A model generated the notes under the pieces. That model was not told the DNA's origin. It did not search any database and saw only the letters and a list, made by a program, of their open reading frames with translations. Source: Todiramphus chloris collaris (lineage: Eukaryota; Chordata; Aves; Coraciiformes; Alcedinidae). From it: a DNA stretch of 64,000 nucleotides. The position numbers were made by a program, and so were the translations under genes. The stretch covers positions 7,070,767 to 7,134,766 of the forward strand of contig JANVCC010000011.1 in assembly GCA_025345505.1 (NCBI GenBank). The letters are read 5' to 3'. Shown piece after piece: positions 49,161 through 59,517 of the stretch (position 1 is its first letter; each line of letters opens with the position of its first letter).

Positions 49161-52100
49161 TATACATAGGAATTTTCAGTCTCACAAAGCCTGTTCTTGA
49201 GGATGCTGCCTATTAAAAGATAAATTATATTAATTGTCTTTATACACAATATTTTTGGTGATATAATAGTCAGGAATATAACTCCTCTAATTTTTGCTTT
49301 ACTCCATAGTTTCAGAACCCCCTTTGTTGGGAAGTTTTCTTTTGTTAGATCTCTGAAGAATTTGATCAACTGCCATAGCTTCCTGCACCAGTCTTTACCA
49401 CAATTAGCCTTGTACGAGTTAGAGAGTGTTTGTATCTGAAGGGCAGAGAAACTTCAACTATTTCAGTTTCCGAGTGCCTGAGCACCATGAAGGATTACAT
49501 GAGACTGTGTGACTCCACATCATGTCTAATCGCTCTCACAGCAGGAAGGTACTGAGTTGTTCTTGTGTCCTGCCACATTGCATGTCTGCCTTACTCAGTT
49601 CTTGGACAGAGAACCTGGGTATTTAAGTAGAGCTGAATGCACGCTTTTATTGGCTGATAAATGTTTTGAGTTTATTTTATGGAGATTTTTCTATATTCCC
49701 TGCTTTGAAAAGGTCTATGTAAGAAGGCTTTCTAGCTCACAAGCAATAGGAAGCTTGTGAAGATAGGGGATTTCTCTTTGATCTACTTGTGTTTTCATAT
49801 GAGAAGTTTTCATTAGTAAAATTCCTGACTTTCAGAAAATGGTAGAGAAATATTCTTTGTGATGACTTTCTCTGTGACTATGGGAAAAATAACGTAACTG
49901 CAAATATTTTCTGGCAATTAGAAATTAACTATAAAATCTGCTGAGTGGCTGTTAGCTATTTTTTTTTTTTAACACAGTAATGAAAATCAAGGTTTCAAAA
50001 GTCATCAAAGTTCACCTCCACCCAGGCAGGCTTAATGTACCAAGACTTGCCCTGCTGAGGGCCTGCTGATTTTCTCAAGAGGCCTCCAAAAACAAAGCCA
50101 GTCTAGAAAACCAAAGGCCCCCAACCTCCAACTGTCTGAGTATTAAAGTCATGGTTGGAGGGCTTAAAGCTGAGCTATGTCAGGAAATGGGAAATGAATT
50201 GAAAATGCGGCAGTGTCACGTTTAATACATTTCTTGCGGAGTGTAAACCGAGAATGGCAAATATCTTCTCTTCTTGAGACTAATTACTGAAGCTGTTCAT
50301 TTTTTCCATTATTGGTCAGAATCCAAGCCTAACCTTTCAACAGCAATCCACTTGACAGTGTTTCCGTTAATGTTTGAATGTATTGGTACCATGTATCAAG
50401 GTACAGTTCTACGAGAAGAGTGCTTGATTGTGTAAGGCAGGGTGTGCAAGCACAAGTGCTGCTGGAAGCAGAAGGGAGACCTCCTGGCCTAAGTACCTGC
50501 AGAAGCACCAAGCACGATCCTTCTAATGAATAACACCAAATTTCTAGCTTTTATGTTGTTTTTTTCCACTCTCATATATGCAATATGAGGGAAAAAAAAG
50601 CTGCTACAAAAGGCTTATGTTGAAAAAGATGCATCTAAGAGTTATCTTCCAAATATAAATATAGTACTTATATCTTCTTCCCTCTTAATTTTCATGCAGT
50701 CTCTCAGTGGTTGCTGGAGACATGATTGTGGACTTCAGTTAATTTTGCAGAGTTGCATTTTAGTCCTGCTGCTGAGTGATAGCTACTTAAAAATGAGCTG
50801 TTTTTATATAAGCATCACATCTTTCAATTCTGTTTATCCCCTTTAAATTGTATGCATGTGGTATTCTATGTGTCTGTGTTGAACAATTCCATAGTGTCAC
50901 CCAAACAGATGCATGGGCAAAAAAGCAAATTTAAGTTTAATTTAAATGCACTTTACAGTATGGAAAAAAATAAAAGACCTAATTTTTAAAAAGTCATTAT
51001 CTTTGCATAGTTGTTGTAATTAATTCCAAGTATTTTATTTCAGGAAGGTAGCTTCTTCTATAAGTGATACATTGGTTTTAGTTTCCTCCTGCTCTTTCCT
51101 CCCTGTTGTAGTTATTACTAAGCCAGATCAGTTTTATTTTATTTTTGTTTTTAATTCAGGAAAGGGCAATCCACAAGCTCTTCCAGTGTGAGACACTGTA
51201 AAATAGCTCTTTGCTTTTAGGAAGGCATAATAGTAAGGTACTGCTGTTTTATTTGGTTTACGTTTTTATACTTCAGTCCCTTGAGTGTTGTGCATCCTTG
51301 AAAGCTGTGGACTCTTGTCAAGAGCTCTGAGAAAGTCTGTTTTGTGGCTCCATTACAGTATGTTGTAGATTTATTTGCTGTGGTTAAGATAATACACAAA
51401 AAAGGGGAAGAGACTTGACAAGTGTATTTTGAGAAAACGAATAAAGGGTGCTAAAGTACTTAACTCTGGCTATATATGGAATATTTGAACTAGAAAATCA
51501 AGTATTTCATTTTCTCTTTTATTTCATGTTCTTCTGAGACTGGCAGGTGCTTCCCATCTTGGCTCAGTTGCCTTCTACATTTGTCAATTGTAATCATTTA
51601 ATCATGATCAAACAACAGTGCTTTAACATGAATCTACATAATCTCTTGTTTAATAACACATACTAGTGTTTCTTTTGATCTTATCTGTCTGGAGATTGCT
51701 TGAGGCTTGCTAGCAGAAAAAAATCAACAGCCTCTTAATAGCTGAAGGGGTGTAGCTGTAGATAAATTGGCCAAGTGCCCAATAAGGATCTGACAAATTA
51801 TTTTCAACATTCTCATAAAACCTGTCCATTTTGAAGCAGCAGCAGCAGCAATGTTGCATTGCTTCGCAAGTAACTTAGTTCAACTAGAAAAATAAAAATT
51901 ACGTGGATGACCAAGATTATGACAAGAATTTGTGCAGTTCTTTGTGCTGTTAATAGAGAAATAATGGGTATTATAAAGATTATTATTTAAAAGGTAATTT
52001 TAAAAAGAGGTAGATCATTTTTTTTACAATGACTGTGTAAAGGAGACATAGTATATGACTTCAGAGAAACCAGACAGTGCCAAACCTTGTACATAGTTGC

Positions 52101-52892
52101 ACCCAGCAGGTACAGGTAAGTATTTACTATGTTAATTTCTTGCCTGGGGCATTAAATACTGATAGAAAATAACTACTTAGCAAGAGTCATCATCAGATCA
52201 GATTTTAGGAAGTTGAACATAACAGAATGGCTTTTGGGCACAAAAAATCCTCATATCTAAATTAAGGGTAAATTTGAAGAATGGATTGTGTACTGAAAAG
52301 TTTGATGTAGCATCTTCCTTCATTCTTGGGAATGTTGGTTGATATACTAAAAGGTGTTACAACTACCATATTTCTATTCAGCTAGGTGTATAACAGTGAA
52401 AGGATGCTTATAACCTCTATTAGCAGAGACAGCAGTAAACACTTCTGTGGATAAATCGCTTGTTTTAAGGATTAAAAAAATAGGTGACATTGGTGAATAT
52501 GTGGGTTTTTTAGTTCCCCCCCCCATGTGTTTTAAGAGTAAAGATTTATGACTGCTATACAAAGCTCCCAGTTACATGTATATAGATTACAAAATGCTTA
52601 TAACACTAGAAGTCTGTATTAAAAAGAAGTCATTTGAGAAAGGAGGTACTTATTATTAAATCCTTATTACTGTGGCCATATTTGAAGTAATATTAATTAG
52701 TGATTGACTTAAAAATGTATAATAGTAAGTCTACTTTCTCTTTTTTTTATAACTTTTGGAAGAAAATGCTTCAAGTAATAATTACTGGAGGGACTTCTTT
52801 TAACTGGGTTTTTAATTTTCCATATTTTTTACCAATAAAAGCTTCCTCAGACACACTTTACCCAACAGTTCTCTCTTCTGTAGCACAACAGC
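49161..52892. other. Unique DNA, no recognised gene; possible conserved block at 49960-50300
   Basis: No gene or element is recognised. The block 49960-50300 has low homopolymer content and phrases such as GGCTTAATGTACCAAGACTT and TGCGGCAGTGTCACGTTTAA; it reads like a conserved non-coding element. A short (CAG)n lies at 51836-51851. A 51-base segment at 52065-52115 before GTAAGTAT has a weak acceptor and is not called. Confidence 0.4.
51836..51851. repeat. (CAG)n short repeat
   Basis: Five CAG units followed by CA. Confidence 0.9.
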
Positions 52893-54666
52893 CTTGAGGA
52901 ACTAGGAGTAGTTCCCGCTCTGAAATGCTTATACACCAATGCATGGAGCATGGGGAATAAGCAGGAGGAGTTAGAGTTATAAGTGAAAATATACAACTAT
53001 GATATAATTGCTATTACTGAGAGGTGGTGGGACAGCTCCCACGACTGGAATGTTGTTTTGGAAGGTTATGTTCGATTCAGAAGAGATAGGCCAGCAAGGC
53101 GAGGTGGTGGTGTTGCTCTCTACGTGCGAGAGCAACTAAAATGTATTAGGTTCTATCCAGGAGGGGAGGTAGAAGAGGTTGAAAGCTTATGGGTAAAAGT
53201 CAAGGGACATGGAAAAGGGAATAAAAGTGTTCTGGGTGTCTACTACAGGCCACCAAACCAAGAAGAAGGTGTTGACAAAGCCTTCTACAGTCAACTGGAA
53301 GTGGCCTCTAGAACACCCTCCCTGGTAGTCGTGAGTGACTTCAATCACCCTGATATCTGTTGGAAAGCCCATACAGCCAGGCATACCCAGTCCAAAAAGC
53401 TCTTGCAGTGTGTAGATGACAACTTTCTGATGCAGGTCGTGGATGAACCAACAAGGAGGGGTGCACTGTTGGATCTTGTATTAACTAATAAAGAAGGACT
53501 GGTTGGAGACATTAGGGTTGGGAATAGCCTGGGTGATAGTGATCACGATATGATAGAATTTAACATTAAACAAGGGGGAACTAGAGCAGTAAGTAGGACT
53601 GCAACCCTGGACTTCCACAGGGCTGACTTTGAATTCTTCAAAGATCTACTTGCTGGAATCCCATGGGCTAGTACTCTGGAGGGTAAAGGAGCCCAAGAAA
53701 GTTGGTTATTTTTTAAAAAACAGTTTCTTCAGGCCCAGGATAGATGTATTCCCTTGAGGAAAAAGTCTGGAAGGTACACTAGGAGACCCACATGGATGAG
53801 CAGGGAGCTTTTGAAGGAGATTTCAAGGAAGAAAGAACTATACGGTTCATGGAAAAAATGACTGGTCGGTTGGAAAAATTATAGAGAAATAGTCAGGGCA
53901 TGTAGGAAGGCAATAAGGAAGGCCAAAGCCCTCTTAGAGCTTAAGTCGGTGAGTCAGGTAAAAGAGAATAAGAAAAGTTTCTTTAAATACATAAGTGCCA
54001 AGAGGAAGAACAAGGAAAGTGTGGGGCCACTGCTAAATGAGAAAGCAGTCTTAATAACCGAGGATGCAGAGAAGGCAGAGTTGCTCAACACCTTCTTTGC
54101 TTCAGTCTTTTCTTCTAAGACCAGCCCCTGTGAACTCCAGTCCCTGGTTGAAGGGAGAAAGCCTGGGGGAAGGATGACTCTCCACTGGTCAATGAAGACT
54201 GGGTTAAGGATGAGTTACGTAAGTTGAATATACATAAATCCATGGGCCCTGATGAGATGCACCCAAGAGTGCTGAGCGAATTGGCTGATGTTATTGCCCT
54301 GCCACTCTCCATCATTTTTGCAAAATCATGGCAAACGGGAGAGGTGCCGGAGGACTGAAGGAAAGCCAATGTCACTCCAGTCTTCAAAAAGGGCAGGGAA
54401 GAGATTCCAGAAAACTATAGACCAGTCAGTCTTACCTCCATCCCTGGAAAGATAATGGAGAGGCTCATTCTGGAGGTTATCTCTAGGCACATGAAAGATA
54501 AGAAGGTTATCAGGAGTTATCAAAACTCGCCTGGACGCGTTCCTGAGTGACCTGTGTTAGGTTAAATTAGGGTGTAGGTTAGATTGTATGATCCTGCCCT
54601 GGCAGGGGGGTTGAACTCAAAAGATCTCCAAAGTCCCTTTCAACCCCTAACACTCTGTGATTCTGA
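52893..54666 (+). mobile_element. CR1 LINE with endonuclease domain, internally deleted
   Basis: This copy starts near the beginning of ORF2 (LKCLYTNAWSMGNKQEELEL), well upstream of every other CR1 piece here. The apurinic-type endonuclease follows: the ITE motif with its catalytic glutamate, YRPPN, SDFN (usually GDFN) and SDHD, all in one frame (52983-53861). Breaks seen are stops at 52980-52982 and 53859-53861, a one-base gain near 54165-54175, and TGA for tryptophan at 54356-54358. Reverse transcriptase sequence begins with [17 protein letters not shown], then EEIPENYRPVSLTSIPGK, and stops at about 54517-54521. There it joins CAAAACTCGCCTGGACGCG, the very end of ORF2. Fingers-to-thumb sequence with the FADD site is missing. 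The last 130 bases closely match the 19313 copy and include the hairpin at 54593-54606. It is a dead copy, but not a very old one. Confidence 0.94.
52983..53861 (+). pseudogene. CR1 ORF2 endonuclease domain (remnant frame)
   Basis: A 292-codon open frame encodes most of the CR1 ORF2 endonuclease, the domain that nicks target DNA to prime reverse transcription. Residues by this frame: glutamate 13 in IAITERWW, YRPPN at 88-92, SDFN at 118-121, TNKEGLVGD at 168-176 and SDHD at 186-189 with the conserved aspartate and histidine. The displayed start is only the codon after an in-frame TAA; the true domain begins upstream (TNAWSMGNK, about 52935-52960). It ends at a TGA where the protein normally continues, and the same frame resumes at 53862 to about 54165. 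Serine in place of glycine in the GDFN motif is a departure from the usual sequence. It is a retrotransposon remnant and not a host gene. Confidence 0.9.
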
Positions 54667-56139
54667 GTATTAACTGTATGGTTTTTTTTTAATCATGATA
54701 CAGCTCTCACATACATTGCAAAGTGGTTGATCAAGAAGGTGATGGTTTTCAGGCTTCACAGATGTGCTTGAAGTCAAGTGTTGATGTGCCAGTGGTTGAA
54801 ACAGGCTCAGGTCTTCTGTGAGCTGCGTTTAATGCTATTCAGTGTTGATCTGTAGCTCTGACACTCTTAATGCTTATACCAGCTGGTATCGTGGATCTGT
54901 CCCTTTTCCCTCCTCCTGTCTTCATTTACATAGATTATATGTATCTTCAGTGCTTTTCCTTTTAGTTGCAAGGTCTATCTTATTTTATCCCAGACTAAGC
55001 CCTACCCTTTATTTTGGCTGTAAGGGAGAATCATCAGCCTCTCATCAGAGACTTTTTTTACCCCAGGAAATCTGACTGTAATTAAAATGCCTAAAGAAAA
55101 TACACATAACTTTAGGATTAGGTAATATGGATGAAAATTCTGAATACACTCTCAAGAGTAGCTTTAATAGTTTTGTCCGTGTTATTTTTCTTTTTTTTTC
55201 TTTTCCTCTGGTCCAAGTTTTCTATCTGACTGTGAGGGCAAATTATTTGTGAGCTGAAGCTGCTGTGTTTTGTGCTCAGAATTGGGAACAGTTCAATGTT
55301 GCTTTATGATGCTGTTTATATGAGCGCTAAGCTTTCTTGTAAAAAAAAAAAAAAAATTGGCTTTGTCATCCAACAGGGACAAGGAAAAACATGTGCCTCT
55401 TAAGTTTTGTCAGCAACTTTACTTTTTTTTTATTAAGGTTTAGTGTAGTACAGTAAATTGTAATGTAATCAAAAAAATGACAATGCTCACTCTACACACC
55501 AAATATGCTAAACTGTCTTGGAGCATAGGGATTTTTCCTTGTAACCGATGTCCATCTCTTTAAAAACCTTTAAATATCTAGGGCATTTCATTCTCATTAG
55601 AAATACTGTATGTTGTCTTCTTATTGTATCTGTTTCTGCAGCTGGAAAGTTTCAAGGTCTGTGTGTTGCCACGGACAATTTGTTGACTGAATCGTAAATC
55701 AAAAAGTGATGGACTCTGCAAGAAATATTCTAAATGAGACTTCCTGCTCACTAGGCTGAGGCTTAAATTCACTCAATATGTACAATTATATCTCTATAGG
55801 CCGTGGTATGTATATGTATCTTAGTGTAATTGTTTTAAAATCTAAGTTAGGTATTGCATATTCTACTGAGGATGCTACAAAAAGCTGCTATAGAATGGGA
55901 AAAAGCTGAAGAAACCACTTTTTTTTCAAAGTAGCTTAATTTTGGAGCATGGCGACTGTTTGCCTTCTGTTTCTTGCTGGTGTGATAAGATAATCACTGG
56001 GATTTCCATGACTGTCTGTGCATTTCATATAAAACAGTCTGGTTTAGCTGCACATCTTGATGTCCTTCAGTTGTGTAAATTTTGAGAGACACAGTGTCAA
56101 AACATGCCTAGAGCATTTCTAGGAGGGTTTGCCTCTGCT
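54667..56139. other. AT-rich unique DNA, no recognised gene
   Basis: No gene or element is recognised. A 16-base A-run lies at 55341-55356. An acceptor-like TATCTGTTTCTGCAG at about 55641 precedes a short frame (LESFKVCVLPRTIC, then stop) without other support. Confidence 0.5.
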
Positions 56140-57215
56140 GATGTTAAATACCTCTGATAAAGGAGATTCCACAGTCTCACAGGCAACTATTTCTAGTTTA
56201 TCACTACCCTGTATAGAGAGCTCTTCCTAATATCTAACCTATGTTGTCTTCACTGTAGATTTATCTCTGTCTTTCTCCTTCTGTAACCGATGAGACAGAT
56301 TTGTCAGTATATGATAATTATATGAAAATAGTTGTCATGTTTGTCACTAGCTACCTCTTTTTTAGTTTAAGCACTTTCCCAACATATGCCACACTTTGCT
56401 ATTTTCATTGTACTCTTCTGGTCTGTCTTGTTTTGTCTATGCTTTTCTTTAATATTAGTGCTCAACACTGTATTTTGGGGTGTTGCTATCACCACATCAT
56501 TAATGTAATGCTCTTCTATGCCTCTTACCTCCTCTGCTTCTGAAAGAGTCTGTAATGTTTTACAGCACTTTCTGCAGTATTGCATTGTTGGTGTCTATTG
56601 TCTGAGGAATTTGTTATACTCTTGTGCTGCCTACACAGTAGTTTCTTGTCATGGTTTTGTGTATGTGATTTCTTCTGCCAACTACTTCATATTTGTTTTT
56701 ATTGAATTTCTTCTTGTTGACTTTGAGAAATTCAATCACTTTATGCGAATACCTGGCTTCTGAAGCACTTTGTGAATTTGTGACATTCATTCAAATTATT
56801 GCTGAAGAGGGAGGCAAAACCTCTTCAATGGCCTTGGTTAGAATGCCTTTTAGTTTGATGATGAACTGCTAACTATTAGAGTTTTCTCCTGTGGTGTTCT
56901 TGAGTAGCATTATGTTCGCTTACTTAACATCCATAACTGCCACAAAGATGTGTTCTAGTTCAGATAAATTACACCCACTCCTTTCCTTAAAACATCTGTC
57001 AAAGAAAATACCTTGATTTACCTGTCTATTATGTTGGTTGTTTCTTATTGTCCTATTATCTAGCTGTTTATAAACTGGTTGTTTCGAATAATTTATTCTA
57101 GTATAATTAATAATTTATTCTAGGGAATATTAGAATTGACGTGGTTGACCGTCTAATATTCCCTGAACTTCTCATTCACAAACACTGGCACCAGTTTCCT
57201 CTTTTCCACATGGCC
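56140..57215 (-). mobile_element. Ancient CR1-type LINE fragment
   Basis: Read on the minus strand, the block follows the order of the CR1 reverse transcriptase and post-RT region but is heavily diverged. Plus-strand landmarks are TTAAATACCTCTGATAAAGG, CTCTTCCTAATATCTAACCT, GCTCAACACTGTATTTTGGG with GGTGTTGCTATCACCAC, GTTTATAAACTGG and GTCTAATATTCCCTGAAC. The last is the counterpart of the NYRPVSLTS motif seen in the 52893 copy. No reading frame survives. It is far older than the other copies and is opposite in orientation to the CR1 that begins 175 bases later. The exact family (old CR1 or the related L3 type) is not resolved here. Confidence 0.65.
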
Positions 57216-57227
57216 AAAGTCTTTGAC

Positions 57228-57269
57228 TTTTTTTTTTTCTTTTTTTTTTTTTTTTCTTTCTTTTTTTTT
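57228..57269. repeat. T-rich tract
   Basis: About 42 bases of T interrupted by a few C (CTTTCTTT). It lies between the ancient minus-strand CR1 and the plus-strand CR1. Confidence 0.9.
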
Positions 57270-57389
57270 AAGAATATTTTTACGTTCTGGAAAACATCTG
57301 ATAATTATAGAGGTTGATTAAGCAACATCTTCAAGTATTTTATGTTGCCTAGATTTTACCAGATATAATACAGATTATAGAAAATTGAT

Positions 57390-58133
57390 GATAGGTGGAT
57401 GGTGAGGTGGATTGAAAACTGGCTGAACTGAACTGACAGGCTTGAAGAGTTGTGATCAGCACACAAACTCCAGTGGGAGACCAGTCATTGCTGGTGTACC
57501 CCAGGAGTCCTTAATGAGGTCAGTAGCATCTTCATTAATTACCTCAATGACTGGACAAGAGGCTGCACCGTCAGCAGGTTTTGCAGATGATATAAAAATT
57601 GGAGGAGGTGTTGCTGCACTGGATGCTTGTGCTGTCATCCAGAGAGACCTCAACAGGCTGGAGAAACTGCCTGGCAGGAACCTCATGGGGTTCAACAAAG
57701 GGAAGTTTCAAGTCCTGCCTCTGGGGAAGGAATAGCCCCAGGCACCAGCATATGCTGGTGACATCTGGAAAGCAGCTTTGCAGGAAAGAACTTGAAGATC
57801 CTGGTGATACCAAGCTGATTGTGAGCCAGCAAAGGGCCCTTCCAACAAAGGAGGCCACCAGTCTCTTGTTTCTGCTAATGCAGCCCATTGCCAGCTGGTC
57901 AAGTGAGGTGATTCTTCCCCTCTTCTGAGTGGCGGTGAGACACATCTGTAGTGTTATATCCAGTGATGGGCTTCCCAGTATGAGACAGACATGGATGTAC
58001 TGGAGTGAAGGGCTGTGAAGGTGATTAAAGACATGGAACATCTCTCAAACAAGGAGAGGCTAAGAGAGCTGTGTTACTTATCCTGGAGAAGAGATAGCTT
58101 AGAGGGGATCTTAATAATATGTATAAATATTTG
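57390..58133 (+). mobile_element. CR1 LINE truncated at both ends
   Basis: The copy enters at GGTGAGGTGGATTGAAAACT, the same point in the reverse transcriptase as the 30579 copy (GAGGTGGGTTGAAAACTGAC). It then shows a damaged VPQ motif, the catalytic FADD at 57580-57591 (GFADDIKIGGG), DACAVIQRDLNRLEKLPGRN and the TCCTGGAGAAGAGATAGCTT region. It stops at about 58133 near ATCTTAATAATATGTATAAA. The roughly 400 bases of ORF2 end and 3' tail seen in the other copies are absent. CR1 insertions start at the 3' end, so the missing tail must have been lost after insertion or moved by rearrangement. One frame is open for 97 codons (57442-57735) and broken beyond. Confidence 0.9.
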
Positions 58134-58574
58134 TTAGGTTGTTATCAAACTTATTCTTAAAAAAAGATAAAAAAGGAATAAACCAAAAAAGAGCAAGAGA
58201 CAATTTAATGAAGTTTGTGTTTTAAATATGCAGCAACGTTTCAGAAAACCAGTTCATTGACATTTTTTACTTCTCAGTATCGTTGCTCTTGTCCCTTCTG
58301 TCACCGGGAATGAGCACCCAGAGAATTGATGATTGTCACTTGAATGATTAAATGAGGCTTGAACTTTGTAGGGTTAGGGGGGGATCTTTTTCAGTAGAAC
58401 TTAGGTTTAAAAGTAAGCCTGGTTTTGCTGCTAATTTGAAAATATGATAGTACTGGTGAAGGAAAAGGAAACAAAATGAGTAGTTTATACAGTAAATATT
58501 ATAATGTCTTGTGTGACCTCATTTTTAGTCACATAACAGATGACTTAGCAAAGGGAAATGGTATCACTGTAAGA

Positions 58575-58608
58575 ATTTTTTTTATTTTTTTATTTTTTAT
58601 TTTTTTTC
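58575..58608. repeat. (TTTTTA)n-like repeat
   Basis: T-runs of six to eight bases are separated by single A. It is ordinary low-complexity sequence. Confidence 0.85.
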
Positions 58609-59460
58609 CTCTGAAAGTCATTGTAAACTTTTCCTATTCACATTTTTGTCACACTTTGTGATCGGTATCAACACGCAGCAGCCTCCTGTTCTACATGTTT
58701 ATAACCTTCAAATATTCACTGCTACCAGTATTTCCATTTCTTTTCACTTAAGCTATCCGTATGCAATCATGATCAGGAGTTCTTCAACATTTGAAAATAA
58801 GCACAAGTGTTTTCTAAAGCACTTGCAATTTTTCTGTAAGGTTTTTGCCTCCTGAATGAAAATGAGCCACTTTATCTATAAGAAAACAGTATTTTCTCAC
58901 TCTCAAGCTGTACCTGGTTAAGATGGATTGGATTAAGATAGGTTATGAATTTAAAGCATGGTGTAGTTGTTCCTGAAACAGCTGTATGTGCAAGTGGGTC
59001 TACAGTCAAGGTACAATGACTTGTTGGTATTACAACGAGGATGACTTCATCCTTTCCCTCCTGTGCTCCTGGCATAGCAGTCAACCTCCTTCCCTTTTGC
59101 CTGTACCTTCTCTCGTGCTTTTGTACACTTGCAGAGATTTCTATATCTCACCAAATTGGCAGAAAACTCTCCAAAGTTTTGAGGTTTTTATTTACTTCTC
59201 CCCCACACATACTCCTTGAGTTACTTTTCTTCAGCATTTTTGAGTTAGTAGGCAGGTAGTAAGGAGGAGGAAAGAACACTGTGTCCCAGCAGAGAGGATG
59301 GGAGGAAGAAATAGGACATTCCCTTCAGTGCTGGAGAGCTACTTAATTTGCTCACTGACTCTTGTCTGATCTCATTGATAATCTAGAGCAAAGTGGGATT
59401 ATTCCAAGTGAGTTTAACACTTAGGTATACTACCAGAAAGGAGGCTATCGTGTGGGAATA

Positions 59461-59517
59461 GAATAATTATTTATATATATTATATAAATTATATAAATTT
59501 TTATAAATTATTTATTT
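59461..59517. repeat. TA-rich low-complexity tract
   Basis: About 57 bases containing only A and T apart from the first base, with repeated TTATATAAATTATA units. Confidence 0.85.

Noticed and set aside
52065..52115. 51-base open segment before GTAAGTAT
   Set aside because: The donor is excellent, but the acceptor lacks a pyrimidine tract and two frames are open.
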